A DNA stretch of 64,000 nucleotides, taken from the NCBI RefSeq assembly GCF_900115595.1, contig NZ_FOXA01000011.1, forward strand, positions 1 to 64,000, in the 5' to 3' direction. The DNA is from Tranquillimonas alkanivorans. GTDB taxonomy: Bacteria; Pseudomonadota; Alphaproteobacteria; Rhodobacterales; Rhodobacteraceae. The position numbers were made by a program, and so were the translations under genes. The notes beneath the pieces were generated by a model. That model searched no databases. It saw nothing but the letters and a program-made list of their open reading frames with translations, and had not been told where the DNA came from. Numbering within the stretch: position 1 is the first letter of the stretch; each line of letters opens with the position of its first letter. Positions 8,952 through 20,468 of this stretch are shown piece by piece.

Positions 8952-9956
8952 ATGACGCAAGACGATTATCCCCGGACGACAGCGACGCAGAGCCTGCCGG
9001 TATTCCCGGCAGCCGAGTTTACGGCGGTCGAGGGGGCGAGTCTGGGCGATCCCCTGGGCGTGGCGGCGGACCTCGTATTGGGCGACGTCTACCGCCTGGC
9101 GTCGGGCGCCTCCGGCACGCGTCTGGCCGTACACGGCCCGCCCGAGGCGCTGCGTGTGGCGTTCGACAGCCCCTCCGGCGTGCCGGGAGCGGCGGTGCGG
9201 CTGGACGCCTGCGCCACCTTCATGTCCCCCGACGGCGGCACGTTCGAGGCCCTGATCCTGGTCGAGGACGGGCGCCAGCCGCGCGTCTATCTGTTTCCGC
9301 TCGCCCCCGTCGCGCCGCGGCAGGCGTACGCGCTGGTAACACTTGATCCCCGGGCCGCGCCGCGCCGCTTCGCCGAGGCGGGTTGCGTGTCCTTCACGCG
9401 CGGGACGCGGATCACGCTGGCCACCGGGCAGCAGGTGCCGGTGGAGGAGATCGCGGTGAGGGACAAGGTGCTGACCCGCGATCACGGGCCGTGCCCCGTC
9501 CGCTGGGTGGGACGGCAAACGGTGCGGGCCTCCGGCGCCTTCGCCCCGATCCGTATCCGGGCCGGCGCGCTGAACAACGAGGCCGACCTGATCGTGAGCC
9601 CGGACCACCGGCTCTTCGTCTACCAGCGCCGCGACGCGGTGAAGGCCGGAAGATCGGAGTTGTTGGTCAAGGCCAAGTATTTGGTGAACGGCGACAATGT
9701 CACGCGGACGGCCGGCGGGTTCGTCGAATACTTCCAGCTGCTCTTCGACGCGCACGAGATCATCTATGCCGAGGGCATCGCCGCCGAAAGCCTGATGGTG
9801 GACACGCGGGTGCGCCCCGCCCTGCCCGACGCCGTGCGCGCCCAGCTACACAGCGTTGGCAGCGACGCCACCCGCCGGGATCTGGGGTTCGAGATCCGCG
9901 CCGGCTCGCTTGACGCGGCCGATGCAGTGAAGCTGCTGCGTCAGGCGTCGTCCTGA
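8952..9956 (+). CDS. Hint (hedgehog/intein) domain protein
   Basis: The 334-residue product has an N-terminal module of about 130 residues and a Hint domain from about 145 to 290. Visible Hint landmarks are GCVSFTRGTRI with candidate nucleophile C145, VPVEEIAVRDKVLTRD, VSPDHRLFVY (215-224) and DAHEIIYAEG (267-276). This matches the bacterial Hint_2 type common in Rhodobacterales, where it occurs alone or on large secreted proteins. The ATG at 8952 is chosen; no strong ribosome site is visible, and GTG at 8946 or 8922 is possible. There is no signal peptide, so any export would be by type I or another Sec-independent route. Its last 16 bases overlap the convergent NTF2-like gene. Confidence 0.8.
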   Translation: MTQDDYPRTTATQSLPVFPAAEFTAVEGASLGDPLGVAADLVLGDVYRLASGASGTRLAVHGPPEALRVAFDSPSGVPGAAVRLDACATFMSPDGGTFEALILVEDGRQPRVYLFPLAPVAPRQAYALVTLDPRAAPRRFAEAGCVSFTRGTRITLATGQQVPVEEIAVRDKVLTRDHGPCPVRWVGRQTVRASGAFAPIRIRAGALNNEADLIVSPDHRLFVYQRRDAVKAGRSELLVKAKYLVNGDNVTRTAGGFVEYFQLLFDAHEIIYAEGIAAESLMVDTRVRPALPDAVRAQLHSVGSDATRRDLGFEIRAGSLDAADAVKLLRQASS

Positions 9957-10333
9957 TCGGGCGTGAAGAAGAACTCTTCCCGCGCGACCTGTCCGTCCTG
10001 AACGTAGTAGACCCCGACTTCCTTCATCCGGCTCCGCTCGCCCGTCTGGCGGTTCGTTGCTTCGACCTCGAAGATGACGGCGAAGCGATCTTCGCCGTGC
10101 AGGAACGGTCCCTCGACCGACAGGTCGTGCACCTCGAACGTCTGCTCCCACCATTCGTGCTTGCCCAGGATCGCCTCGCGCCCGTGGGCGATGCGGCTGT
10201 CCATGCCGGGACCAGCGAAAGGTTCGACCGATTCGGCATTCTCGGCGTATAGCTCCTGCACCATCGGCTGGGTGTCGCCGGTGCGGCAGGCCGCGACGAG
10301 CCGTTGCGCGATGTCCGATAGCGTGCGCGCCAT
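9941..10333 (-). CDS. SnoaL/NTF2-like domain protein
   Basis: A 130-residue protein with the small alpha+beta barrel pattern of the nuclear transport factor 2 superfamily: a helical start (DIAQRLVAACRTGD), the YAENAES segment, the GREAI helix, and long beta strands with EEFFFTP at the end. Members are enzymes (isomerases, hydrolases) or ligand binders, so the function is open. The ATG at 10333 has GGAGG about 12 bases upstream. The gene is divergent from prfC, and its 3' end overlaps the Hint gene by 16 bases. Confidence 0.75.
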   Translation of the reverse strand: MARTLSDIAQRLVAACRTGDTQPMVQELYAENAESVEPFAGPGMDSRIAHGREAILGKHEWWEQTFEVHDLSVEGPFLHGEDRFAVIFEVEATNRQTGERSRMKEVGVYYVQDGQVAREEFFFTPDQDDA

Positions 10334-10455
10334 GACCTCGTCCTCCCTGACATGTTCCGCCAATGTTCCAAGGCTGCCCGAGCTGCCCGAGTCGTGCAAG
10401 CACGTCATCGCGCGCCCGATTGCGCGGGACCCGCCGCGCCGCTATATGCCGCTTC

Positions 10456-12063
10456 ATGCTCGACAGAACCTCGAACCAGCCCGTCCTGCCGCCCGAGATC
10501 GCGCGCCGCCGGACCTTCGCCATCATTTCGCACCCCGACGCGGGCAAGACCACGCTGACCGAGAAGTTCCTGCTTTTCGGCGGGGCGATCCAGATGGCGG
10601 GTCAGGTCCGCGCCAAGGGCGAGGCGCGGCGCACGCGGTCGGACTTCATGCAGATGGAGAAGGACCGCGGCATTTCGGTCTCGGCCTCGGCGATGTCGTT
10701 CGACTACCGCGACTTCCGGTTCAACCTCGTCGACACGCCCGGCCACTCGGACTTTTCCGAGGACACGTACCGCACGCTGACGGCCGTGGACGCCGCGATC
10801 ATGGTGATCGACGGCGCAAAGGGCGTAGAAAGCCAGACTCGGAAGCTGTTCGAGGTCTGCCGCCTACGCGACCTGCCGATCCTGACCTTCTGTAACAAGA
10901 TGGATCGGGAAAGCCGCGACACGTTCGAGATCATCGACGAGATCCAGGAGAACCTGGCCATCGACGTGACGCCCGCCTCCTGGCCCATCGGCGTGGGGCG
11001 CGACTTCGTCGGCTGCTATGACATGCTGCGCGACCGGCTGGAACTGATGGACCGCGCCGACCGCAACCGCGTGGCGGAGTCGATTAAGATCGAGGGGCTC
11101 GACGACCCCAAGCTGGCCGAGCACGTGCCGGCGCACCTGCTCGACCAACTCAAGGAAGAGGTCGAGATGGCGCGCGAGCTGCTGCCCCCGTTCGAAGCGC
11201 AGGCATTCCTGGACGGCACGCTGACACCGATCTGGTTCGGCAGCGCCATCAATTCGTTCGGGGTGAAGGAGCTGATGGACGGCATCGGCGAATTCGGCCC
11301 GCAGCCGCAGGTCACCAGCGCCGAGCCGCGCCAGATCGCGCCGGATGAGACGAAGGTCTCGGGCTTCGTGTTCAAGGTACAGGCGAACATGGACCCCAAG
11401 CACCGCGACCGGGTGGCCTTCGTGCGCCTGTCGTCGGGCCATTTCAATCGCGGCATGAAGCTGACGCACGTGCGCTCGAAGAAGCCGATGGCGATCTCGA
11501 GCCCGGTCCTGTTCCTCGCCTCGGATCGCGAACTGGCCGAGGAGGCCTGGGCCGGCGACATCATCGGCATCCCTAATCACGGACAGCTGCGCATCGGCGA
11601 CACACTGACCGAGGGCGAAGCCTTGCGCGTCACCGGCATCCCGTCCTTCGCGCCCGAGCTTCTGCAGAACTGCCGCGCCGGCGACCCGATGAAGGCCAAG
11701 CACCTGGACAAGGCCCTGATGCAGTTTGCCGAGGAAGGCGCGGCCAAGGTATTCAAGCCCATGCTGGGCTCGGGTTTCATCGTCGGCGTGGTCGGGCAGC
11801 TTCAGTTCGAGGTGCTCGCCAGCCGGATCGAGATGGAATACGGCCTGCCCGTCCGCTTCGAGCCGTCGCAGTTCACCTCGGCGCGCTGGGTGTCGGGGCC
11901 GAAGGACAAGGTCGAGAAATTCGTGTCGTCGAACAAGGGCCACATCGCGCACGACAACGACGGCGACATCGTCTACATGACCCGCCTTCAGTGGGACATC
12001 GACCGGATCGAGCGTGACCACCCCGACCTCAAGCTGACGGCGACGAAAGAGATGATGGTCTGA
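10456..12063 (+). CDS. prfC: Peptide chain release factor 3
   Basis: RF3 is a translational GTPase that removes RF1/RF2 from the ribosome after termination. The product has 535 residues, the normal length. The G1 loop SHPDAGKTT lies at 25-33, the G3 motif DTPGH at 93-97 and the G4 motif NKMD at about 141-144. Domain II and the RF3-specific C-terminal domain follow (GVVGQLQFEVL). The ATG at 10456 matches the usual start a few residues before the IARRRTFAIISHPDAG segment. The frame stays open further upstream with no ribosome site. Confidence 0.96.
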   Translation: MLDRTSNQPVLPPEIARRRTFAIISHPDAGKTTLTEKFLLFGGAIQMAGQVRAKGEARRTRSDFMQMEKDRGISVSASAMSFDYRDFRFNLVDTPGHSDFSEDTYRTLTAVDAAIMVIDGAKGVESQTRKLFEVCRLRDLPILTFCNKMDRESRDTFEIIDEIQENLAIDVTPASWPIGVGRDFVGCYDMLRDRLELMDRADRNRVAESIKIEGLDDPKLAEHVPAHLLDQLKEEVEMARELLPPFEAQAFLDGTLTPIWFGSAINSFGVKELMDGIGEFGPQPQVTSAEPRQIAPDETKVSGFVFKVQANMDPKHRDRVAFVRLSSGHFNRGMKLTHVRSKKPMAISSPVLFLASDRELAEEAWAGDIIGIPNHGQLRIGDTLTEGEALRVTGIPSFAPELLQNCRAGDPMKAKHLDKALMQFAEEGAAKVFKPMLGSGFIVGVVGQLQFEVLASRIEMEYGLPVRFEPSQFTSARWVSGPKDKVEKFVSSNKGHIAHDNDGDIVYMTRLQWDIDRIERDHPDLKLTATKEMMV

Positions 12064-12285
12064 GCCCTTGGAAACGACTTCAGTCCATCCCATTATCTGA
12101 GCTAGGTGCTTCGATGCCATTCGCCGCAGGCGTTCGGCACACCTTTTCGCGAGTCACGTTGACCGCAAGAGCCTGATCAAGTACCGAAAGTACGGGAATA
12201 TATTCCAGATCGGGCAAGTTCGGCCGTCCGGGCCGCTCCCCTCAGACGTACGGGCCATGACGGGTCCGTAAACCAACGGATCCAG
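12064..12285. other. Gap between prfC and rhlE with an AT-rich palindrome
   Basis: No gene is seen in these 222 bases. A perfect 12-base palindrome GGAATATATTCC lies at 12195-12206, and GTAC-CGAAA-GTAC lies at 12181-12193. TTGACC at 12159-12164 could be a -35 box, but no convincing -10 follows at 16-18 bases. The long leader could regulate the RNA helicase gene. Confidence 0.4.
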
Positions 12286-13734
<1,449 letters not shown>

Positions 13735-13762
13735 CGCGCCGCTCCCGCCGCCGAACAGAAAA

Positions 13763-13790
13763 AAGCCCCGGAGCGTTCGCTCCGGGGCTT
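13763..13790. terminator. Bidirectional terminator between rhlE and osmC
   Basis: A perfect 12-base stem AAGCCCCGGAGC / GCTCCGGGGCTT encloses GTTC. A-rich sequence precedes it and a CTTCTTCGTTCT tail follows, so it can serve both converging genes. Confidence 0.85.
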
Positions 13791-13815
13791 CTTCGTTCTG
13801 ACCTTCCGCTGCCGC

Positions 13816-14241
13816 TCAGGCCAGCTTCGCATCCATCGTGATCTCGGCCGTCAGCAGCTTGGACACCGGGCAGCCCTCTTTCGCGGCGTTGGCCGCCGTC
13901 AGGAAGGCGTTCTCGTCCGCACCCGGCACCTTCGCCGTCACGTCCAGGTGCACCTTCGTGATGGCGAAGCCCTCGCCCTGCTGCTCAAGCGAGACCGTGG
14001 CCTTCGTCGAGATCTCGTCGGCCTTCAGGTCGTGCTGCTCGAGAATCATGCTCAGCGCCATCGAGTAACACGAGGCGTGTGCCGCGCCGATCAGCTCTTC
14101 GGGATTGGTGCCCGGCTCCCCTTCGAACCGGGTGTTGAAACCGTAGGGCTGATCGCTCAGCACTCCCGTCTGCGTCGAGACATGGCCCTTGCCGTCCTTC
14201 AGGCCACCGGACCAGCGTGCCGAACCGTGCTTCTTGATCAT
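13816..14241 (-). CDS. osmC: OsmC family peroxiredoxin-like protein
   Basis: A 141-residue thiol peroxidase of the OsmC/Ohr superfamily that reduces organic hydroperoxides. The two active-site cysteines are C58 (HASCYSMAL) and C124 (EGCPVSKLL), with the partner E49 or E50 in NPEEL. Starting MIKKHGSARWSGGLKDGKG, it matches OsmC rather than Ohr. It is expected in the cytoplasm. It follows rnj on the same strand with a 31-base gap and may be read from the end of the long nuo-rnj unit or from its own promoter. Confidence 0.92.
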   Translation of the reverse strand: MIKKHGSARWSGGLKDGKGHVSTQTGVLSDQPYGFNTRFEGEPGTNPEELIGAAHASCYSMALSMILEQHDLKADEISTKATVSLEQQGEGFAITKVHLDVTAKVPGADENAFLTAANAAKEGCPVSKLLTAEITMDAKLA

Positions 14242-14272
14242 GTCTCTCTCCTTCTTCGGGTTGCGTTTTGGC

Positions 14273-15940
14273 TCAACTTAGCCTGCTGATGACGACCGTC
14301 ACCTCCGGCTTGCGACCCAGCTCGTCATTGGCGGACTGCCGCACGATACGGCGCAGGCCGTCTTCGAGCTTCTCGTCATCGGCGATGGTCTTGCGGCCCG
14401 CGCGATTGACGAATTGCGACAGGTCCTCTTCCAGCACGTCGACCACGGGTGCCCGCGACCGGCCGGTCTCGGGCAGGCCCATGAGCTCGACCCACGGATC
14501 GCCCAGCGGCACGTCGTCCTCGTCCACGATCATCGTGACGACCACGTGGCCGTTCAGCGCCATGCGAATGCGGTCGCGCACCACGCCGTCGAGGGCGCCG
14601 ATCTGCACCGCCCCGTCCAGATAGACGCGGCCGGTGTCGACATATTCCACGACCTGCGGCGCCTCGCCGGAAAGGCTGATGCAGGTGCCGTTTGGCGCCA
14701 GGACGCCCGTGATGCCGGATTCCGCCGCCAGCTTCACATGCTCGCGCAGGTGGCGGTGCTCACCGTGCATGGGCACCACGTATTTCGGCTTGACCAGCTT
14801 GTGCATGGTCTCGAGGTCCGGCCGGTTGGCGTGGCCCGAGACGTGGTAGAGCCCGCCGTTGTCGTCAACGACATCCACGCCCATTTCGGAGAACGCGTTC
14901 ATGATCGAGATGACGCCGCGCTCGTTGCCCGGGATGGTCTTGGACGAGAACAGGAAGGTGTCGCCCTCGGCCATCTTGAGCCCAAGGTACTTGCCCCTCG
15001 CCAGCTGAGCCGAGGCGGCGCGCCGTTCCCCTTGGCTGCCGGTGACGATCAGCATCAGGTTGTCGCGCGGAAGCTGGGTGGCGTCCTCGGGCGGTATGGT
15101 CGACGGGAAGTCGGTCAGGATGCCCGTCTCGACCGCAGTCTCGACCATCCGCCGCATGGCTCGGCCCAGCAGGCAGACCGACCGTCCGGCCCGCTTGCCG
15201 GCCTCGGCCAGTGTCTTCACCCGCGCGATGTTAGACGCGAAGGTGGTCGCGACCACCATTCCCTGCTGCGCCTGCACCAGCCGCTCGATCTCGGGACCGA
15301 CCATGCTTTCCGACCGGCCCGCATGGTGCGAGAACACGTTGGTCGAGTCGCAGACCAGCGCCAGCACGCCGGGCTTCGAGACATCGCTCCAAAGGTCGAA
15401 ATCGAACGCCTCGCCCACGACCGGGGCGGGATCGATCTTGAAGTCGCCGGTGTGGATTACCCGGCCCTCCGGCGTGTCGATCACGAGCCCCGCGCTTTCG
15501 GGGATCGAATGCGACACCGGCAGGAAGCCGACGCTGAAGGGCCCGGCCTTAACGGTCTCGGGCCAGGGCGAGACGACGTTCACCTGCTCGGCGTCTTGTC
15601 CCCGCTCTTCCATCTTCAGCCGCGCCAGAGCCCCGGTGAACGCCCGGGCATAAACCGGCGCGCGCAGGCGGTGCCACAGGTGCCCCACGGCGCCAACGTG
15701 ATCCTCGTGCGCATGGGTGATGAAGATGCCGTCGATCCGGTCGGCCCGCTCGACCAGCCACGCGATATCGGGAAAGATCAGGTCGACGCCCGGCGTCGTG
15801 TCCATGTCCGGGAACGTGACGCCGAGGTCCACGACGATGTACCGCTCGGCCCCCTCGGGGCCGTAGCCGTAGACATAGCAATTCATTCCGATCTCCCCCG
15901 CGCCTCCGAGGGGGAGGTAGATCAGCCGCTCATTGCTCAT
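14273..15940 (-). CDS. rnj: Ribonuclease J
   Basis: This metallo-beta-lactamase/beta-CASP ribonuclease of 555 residues combines 5'-3' exonuclease and endonuclease activity for rRNA maturation and mRNA decay. The zinc motif THAHEDHVGAVGH has the HxHxDH set at 76-81. The beta-CASP insertion and the C-terminal domain follow, with SGHANRPDL and the PMHGEHRHL histidine motif. Its ATG abuts the coaX stop codon directly, so the two are translationally linked. The birA-coaX-rnj trio after nuoN is a common order in this group. Confidence 0.96.
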   Translation of the reverse strand: MSNERLIYLPLGGAGEIGMNCYVYGYGPEGAERYIVVDLGVTFPDMDTTPGVDLIFPDIAWLVERADRIDGIFITHAHEDHVGAVGHLWHRLRAPVYARAFTGALARLKMEERGQDAEQVNVVSPWPETVKAGPFSVGFLPVSHSIPESAGLVIDTPEGRVIHTGDFKIDPAPVVGEAFDFDLWSDVSKPGVLALVCDSTNVFSHHAGRSESMVGPEIERLVQAQQGMVVATTFASNIARVKTLAEAGKRAGRSVCLLGRAMRRMVETAVETGILTDFPSTIPPEDATQLPRDNLMLIVTGSQGERRAASAQLARGKYLGLKMAEGDTFLFSSKTIPGNERGVISIMNAFSEMGVDVVDDNGGLYHVSGHANRPDLETMHKLVKPKYVVPMHGEHRHLREHVKLAAESGITGVLAPNGTCISLSGEAPQVVEYVDTGRVYLDGAVQIGALDGVVRDRIRMALNGHVVVTMIVDEDDVPLGDPWVELMGLPETGRSRAPVVDVLEEDLSQFVNRAGRKTIADDEKLEDGLRRIVRQSANDELGRKPEVTVVISRLS

Positions 15941-16714
15941 TTATTCACTTTCCTTGTTGTAGGCGTTGATCACCGTCAGGCCGTGCATGGTCAGGTCGTC
16001 CTCGATCCGGTCGAAGAGGACGTCTCCCTGAGCGAACAACGGCGCCAGGCCGCCCGTTCCGATGATGGTCATGTCGCGGTCGTACTCGCCGCGGATGCGA
16101 TCGCAGATGCCCTGGACAAGGCCAACGTAGCCCCAGAATACACCCGACTGGATGCAGGCGACGGTGTTGGTGCCGATCACCTGCTGTGGTTTCGTGACGT
16201 CGACATGCGGCAGCGCGGCCGCCGCCTGGTGCAGCGCCTCGAGCGAAAGGTTCACGCCGGGCGCGATGACGCCGCCGACATAGGCGCCGTCCTCGGCCAC
16301 GACGTCAAACGTGGTGGCGGTCCCGAAGTCGACCACGATCAGGTCGCCGCCGTGCCGGTCGAACGCGCCCGCGGTGTTGACCAGCCGGTCCGGACCCACC
16401 TGAGTGCCCTCGTCCACCCGCGGCTGCGTCGGAAGGCGGCATTCTGGTTTACCCACGACGAGCGGCCGACAGTCGAAGTAGCGATTGCACAGCACGCGCA
16501 GGTTGAACACGACCCGCGGCACCGTGGACGAGATGATGACCTCGTCGATGGTGACGTCCAGCTTCTGCGCCTGCATCAGCGTCGAGAGCCAGACGAAATA
16601 CTGGTCGGCGGTACGTTGCCACTCGGTCGAGGTGCGCCAGGTCGCCAGGAAACGCGCGCCGTCCCATATCGAGAAGACGGTGTTGGTGTTACCGCAATCG
16701 ATGGCCAGAAGCAT
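15941..16714 (-). CDS. coaX: Type III pantothenate kinase
   Basis: It phosphorylates pantothenate, the first committed step of CoA synthesis, in the cytoplasm. The 257 residues belong to the ASKHA fold. The phosphate-binding start LAIDCGNTNTVF has D6, and GGDLIVVDFGTATTFDVV and GGVIAPGVNLSLEALH follow. CoaX is not inhibited by CoA in the way CoaA is. It lies between birA (11-base gap) and rnj (no gap). Confidence 0.95.
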   Translation of the reverse strand: MLLAIDCGNTNTVFSIWDGARFLATWRTSTEWQRTADQYFVWLSTLMQAQKLDVTIDEVIISSTVPRVVFNLRVLCNRYFDCRPLVVGKPECRLPTQPRVDEGTQVGPDRLVNTAGAFDRHGGDLIVVDFGTATTFDVVAEDGAYVGGVIAPGVNLSLEALHQAAAALPHVDVTKPQQVIGTNTVACIQSGVFWGYVGLVQGICDRIRGEYDRDMTIIGTGGLAPLFAQGDVLFDRIEDDLTMHGLTVINAYNKESE

Positions 16715-16725
16715 GCGGGCGGACC

Positions 16726-17475
16726 TCAGAAAAACACGTCCGCGGCGGCGATGGCACGCCGGCCCTCGGCCGTGTCGAGGATCAGTTGGCCATGTTCGTC
16801 GATCGTCTCGAACCGGCCCACCGTTTCGCCGCTGCCGGTGCGGGCGGTGATGACCTCGCCCAGCCGGGCCGCGCGCTTGAGCCAGCTTTCGCGGATCGGC
16901 TCAAACCCCAGCCGCTCGAGGATTCCCTCCTCGGTCGCGTAAAAATCAGCCAGCCGGTCCAGGAACGCCTCGGGCTCGACCTCCGGCCCCAGGTCGGCCA
17001 GCGCCACCGGCGGGAAGGCCGCGTCGCGCACGTTCCACGGCGCGGATTTCAGGTTGACGCCGAAGCCGATGGCCAGCCAGTCCACCTGCCCCGCCGTCCC
17101 CGCGCTTTCCAGCAGGATGCCCGCGACCTTGCCGTTATCGAGCAGCACGTCGTTGGGCCATTTCACCGACAGGCGCGTACGGTCTACGTAAAGCGCCAGA
17201 GCCTCGAACAGCGCGTTGGCGGCAAGGAACGTGCGCAGCGCCGCCCAGTGCGCCACGCCGCCCGGCCGCATCACCAGCGTCGCTGCCAGGTTCCCCTCGC
17301 CCGTGTCCCACGAACGGCCACGGCGGCCCCGGGCCGCCGTTTGCCGTTTCGCCATGATCCAGGTCGGACGCTCGAGGTCAGGCGCCAGCCGCGCAGCCTC
17401 CGCATTGGTGCTGTCGACGGTGTCGAGGACGATCCTTCGATAGCCCTCGGGCCAGGGGGCGTCGTCAGCCGACAA
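16726..17475 (-). CDS. birA: Biotin--[acetyl-CoA-carboxylase] ligase
   Basis: It attaches biotin to carrier lysines such as the AMKM site of pyruvate carboxylase in this window. The 249 residues make up the catalytic and C-terminal domains only: [10 protein letters not shown] (47-56) binds biotinyl-AMP and KWPNDV (105-110) is the central motif. There is no N-terminal helix-turn-helix, so it is a monofunctional ligase that should not repress biotin genes. Its start overlaps the 3' end of nuoN by 11 bases, which implies cotranscription with complex I. Confidence 0.95.
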   Translation of the reverse strand: MSADDAPWPEGYRRIVLDTVDSTNAEAARLAPDLERPTWIMAKRQTAARGRRGRSWDTGEGNLAATLVMRPGGVAHWAALRTFLAANALFEALALYVDRTRLSVKWPNDVLLDNGKVAGILLESAGTAGQVDWLAIGFGVNLKSAPWNVRDAAFPPVALADLGPEVEPEAFLDRLADFYATEEGILERLGFEPIRESWLKRAARLGEVITARTGSGETVGRFETIDEHGQLILDTAEGRRAIAAADVFF

Positions 17476-18901
17476 GGCCGACCGCCGCCGCCGCCGCGGC
17501 GCCCTCGATCCCGAACAGGTTTACCACGCCCAGCACCATGATTGCCGCGGATACGACCAGGAAGCCCCACAGCACCGGCGATTGCGTGCGGTCGAGCCCC
17601 TCGGTCTCTTGACCGAAGTACATAAAGTAGACGATGCGCAGGTAGTAGAACGCCGCGATGACCGAAGCGATCACGCCCAGCACCGCCAGCCAGCCCAGCC
17701 CCGCGCCGACGGCGGCGCTGAGAACATAGAACTTCGCGAAGAAGCCCACCAGCGGCGGCACGCCTGCCATCGAGAACATCAGGATCAGCACCGCCAGCGC
17801 CTTCACCGGCTCGGTCTTCGAATACATGTGCAGCGACGCGATGTCGGTTACCGGCTTGCCGTCCTTCTCCATCGACAAAATGAAGGCGAAGGTACCGATG
17901 TTCATTACCACGTAGATGGCCATGTAGACCAGCATCGCCTGCACGCCGAACGCCGTGCCGGCGGCGAGGCCCATAAGCGCGAAACCCATGTGGTTGATCG
18001 ACGAGTACGCCATCAGCCGCTTGATGTTTGGCTGCCCGATCGCGGCGACCGCGCCCAGGAACATCGAGGCGAGCGAGATGAAGGCCACGATCTGCTGCCA
18101 GTCGCCGACGATCCCGCCGAAGGCATCGTGCACGACACGGGCGAACAGACCCATCGCCGCGACCTTGGGGGCGGTCGCCATGAACGCGGTGACCGGCGTC
18201 GGCGCGCCTTCGTAGACATCCGGCGTCCACATGTGGAACGGCGCGGCCGAGACCTTGAACGCCAGACCGGAGGCGATAAACACAAGGCCGAAAAGCAGGC
18301 CCAGCGACGCCTCGGTCCCGACGGCGATGACGATGCCGGGGAACAGCGTCGTGCCCGCGTAGCCGTAGGTGAGCGACGCCCCGTAAAGCAGCAGGCCCGA
18401 GGACAGCGAGCCCAGCACGAAGTACTTCAGGCCGGCCTCGGTCGATTTCACGTTGTCCCGACGCAGAGAGGCGACGACGTACATCGCGAGCGACTGCAGT
18501 TCGAGCCCGAGGTAAAGCGCGATCAAGTCGCCTGCCGACACCATCACCATCATGCCGACGGCGGCGAGCGCGACGAGGATCGGATACTCGAACCGCAGGA
18601 TGCCGCGACGGGCCATGTAGCCTTCGCTCATCACCAGGACGGCGGCGGCGGACAGCAGGATCGTCACCTTGGCGAAGCGGGCGAAGGCGTCGTCGACGAA
18701 CATGCCGTGGAAGGCGATGTTCGCCCCGTCGCCCGACAGCCCGATCCAGCCGGCGAGCACAACGAAAACGGCGCTCGTCAGCCACACCAGCATCGGCGCC
18801 ATCTTGTCCTTGGTCGTATACACGGCGCCGAGCAGCGCCAGCATCGCGAAGACCGACAGCAGGACTTCGGGCAGGATGATCGAGAAATCGGCAGAGGTCA
18901 T
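17465..18901 (-). CDS. nuoN: NADH-quinone oxidoreductase subunit N
   Basis: This antiporter-like proton-pumping subunit of the complex I membrane arm (ND2 homologue) has 478 residues and about 14 transmembrane helices. It carries the Proton_antipo_M core ([39 protein letters not shown]). It is the last nuo gene, 13 bases after nuoM, and its 3' end overlaps birA. Confidence 0.96.
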   Translation of the reverse strand: MTSADFSIILPEVLLSVFAMLALLGAVYTTKDKMAPMLVWLTSAVFVVLAGWIGLSGDGANIAFHGMFVDDAFARFAKVTILLSAAAVLVMSEGYMARRGILRFEYPILVALAAVGMMVMVSAGDLIALYLGLELQSLAMYVVASLRRDNVKSTEAGLKYFVLGSLSSGLLLYGASLTYGYAGTTLFPGIVIAVGTEASLGLLFGLVFIASGLAFKVSAAPFHMWTPDVYEGAPTPVTAFMATAPKVAAMGLFARVVHDAFGGIVGDWQQIVAFISLASMFLGAVAAIGQPNIKRLMAYSSINHMGFALMGLAAGTAFGVQAMLVYMAIYVVMNIGTFAFILSMEKDGKPVTDIASLHMYSKTEPVKALAVLILMFSMAGVPPLVGFFAKFYVLSAAVGAGLGWLAVLGVIASVIAAFYYLRIVYFMYFGQETEGLDRTQSPVLWGFLVVSAAIMVLGVVNLFGIEGAAAAAAVGLVG

Positions 18902-18914
18902 GTGTCCGTGCCCT

Positions 18915-20468
18915 TTAGTGTTGCGCCGCCACGCGGGTCGCGGAGGTCAGATCCATGGCGGCCAGCGCGGTGCGATAGTCGAAGATCAGCGCCTCGACCG
19001 AGGGGCCGATGATGTCGGTGACCAGCGGCGGATAGACACCCAACAGGATCGTCATCGCCACCAGCGGGGCGAAGATCCAGCGTTCGCGGCTGGTCATGTC
19101 GGTGATCGAGCGCAGGCTCTCCTTGATTAGGTCGCCCAGCACGACGCGGCGATAGAGCCACAGCGCGTAGGCCGCCGACAGGATCACGCCGCTCGTCGCG
19201 ACGGCCGCCACCCAGGTGTTGACCTGGAAGATGCCCACCAGCGTCAGGAATTCGCCCACGAAGCCGGACGTGCCCGGCAGGCCGACATTGGCGAAGGTGA
19301 ACAGCATGAAGACGAAGGCATAGGCCGGCATCCGGTTCACGAGCCCGCCATAGGCGTCGATGTCGCGGGTGTGCATCCGGTCATAGACCACGCCGACACA
19401 AAGGAAGAGCGCGCCGGAGATGAAGCCGTGGCTGATCATCTGGAAGATCGCGCCGTCGACGCCCTGCTGGTTCGCGGCGAAGATGCCGGCGGTCACGTAG
19501 CCCATGTGCGCGACCGAGGAGTACGCGATCAGCTTTTTCATGTCGCTCTGCGCAAGCGCCACGAGCGAGGCATAGACGATCGCGATGGCCGACAGCCACA
19601 GGACCAACGGCGCCCAGATGTCCGAGGCCACCGGAAACATGGGCAGGTTGAAGCGCAGGAAGCCGTAGCCGCCCATTTTCAGAAGGATCGCCGCCAGCAC
19701 GACCGACCCCGCTGTCGGCGCCTGCACGTGCGCGTCCGGCAGCCAGGTATGCACCGGCCACATCGGCATCTTCACGGCGAAGGACGCGAAGAAGGCGAAC
19801 CACAGCAGCGTCTGAAGGCCGCCCAGAACGTGCATGCCCAGAATATCCATGCCGGCATAGCTGAAGTTGTGCGCCAACAGCGTCGGGATGTCCGTCGTGC
19901 CCGCATCGGCGTACATGGCAATCATCGCCACCAGCATCAGCACCGACCCGAGGAAGGTGTAGAGGAAGAACTTGAACGCGGCGTAGATGCGCTCTTTCCC
20001 GCCCCAGATGCCGATGATCAGGAACATCGGGATAAGGCCGGCCTCGAAGAACAGGTAGAAGAGCACCAGGTCCAGCGCCATGAAGACGCCAAGCATCAGC
20101 GTCTCGAGCACCAGGAACGCGATCATGTATTCCTTCACGCGCGTCGTGACGTCCCAGCACGCTAGGATCACCAGCGGCATCAGGAACGTGGTCAGCATCA
20201 CGAACAGCACGCTGATGCCGTCGACGCCCATCTTGTAGGTCAGGCCCAGCAGCCACTCGCGCTCTTCCACGAACTGGAAGCCGCCGTCGGGGTCGAAGCC
20301 GAACAGGATGAACAGCGACAGCACGAAGCTCGCCGTCGTGGCGATCAGCGCCAGGTACTTGGCGTTCTTCTGCGCTGCGGCATCGTCTCCGCGCAGGAAC
20401 AGCGCGAGGATCGCCGCGCCGACCAGCGGCAGGAAGGTGACGATGGAAAGTAGCGAGTTCGTCATCAT
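18915..20468 (-). CDS. nuoM: NADH-quinone oxidoreductase subunit M
   Basis: This antiporter-like subunit (ND4 homologue) of complex I has 517 residues and about 14 helices. Typical segments are [18 protein letters not shown] with its conserved Glu, the [15 protein letters not shown] loop and [14 protein letters not shown]. It overlaps the nuoL stop by four bases (ATGA). Two ATG codons are adjacent; the second (20465) is better spaced from GGAG, which would shorten the protein by one residue. Confidence 0.96.
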   Translation of the reverse strand: MMTNSLLSIVTFLPLVGAAILALFLRGDDAAAQKNAKYLALIATTASFVLSLFILFGFDPDGGFQFVEEREWLLGLTYKMGVDGISVLFVMLTTFLMPLVILACWDVTTRVKEYMIAFLVLETLMLGVFMALDLVLFYLFFEAGLIPMFLIIGIWGGKERIYAAFKFFLYTFLGSVLMLVAMIAMYADAGTTDIPTLLAHNFSYAGMDILGMHVLGGLQTLLWFAFFASFAVKMPMWPVHTWLPDAHVQAPTAGSVVLAAILLKMGGYGFLRFNLPMFPVASDIWAPLVLWLSAIAIVYASLVALAQSDMKKLIAYSSVAHMGYVTAGIFAANQQGVDGAIFQMISHGFISGALFLCVGVVYDRMHTRDIDAYGGLVNRMPAYAFVFMLFTFANVGLPGTSGFVGEFLTLVGIFQVNTWVAAVATSGVILSAAYALWLYRRVVLGDLIKESLRSITDMTSRERWIFAPLVAMTILLGVYPPLVTDIIGPSVEALIFDYRTALAAMDLTSATRVAAQH

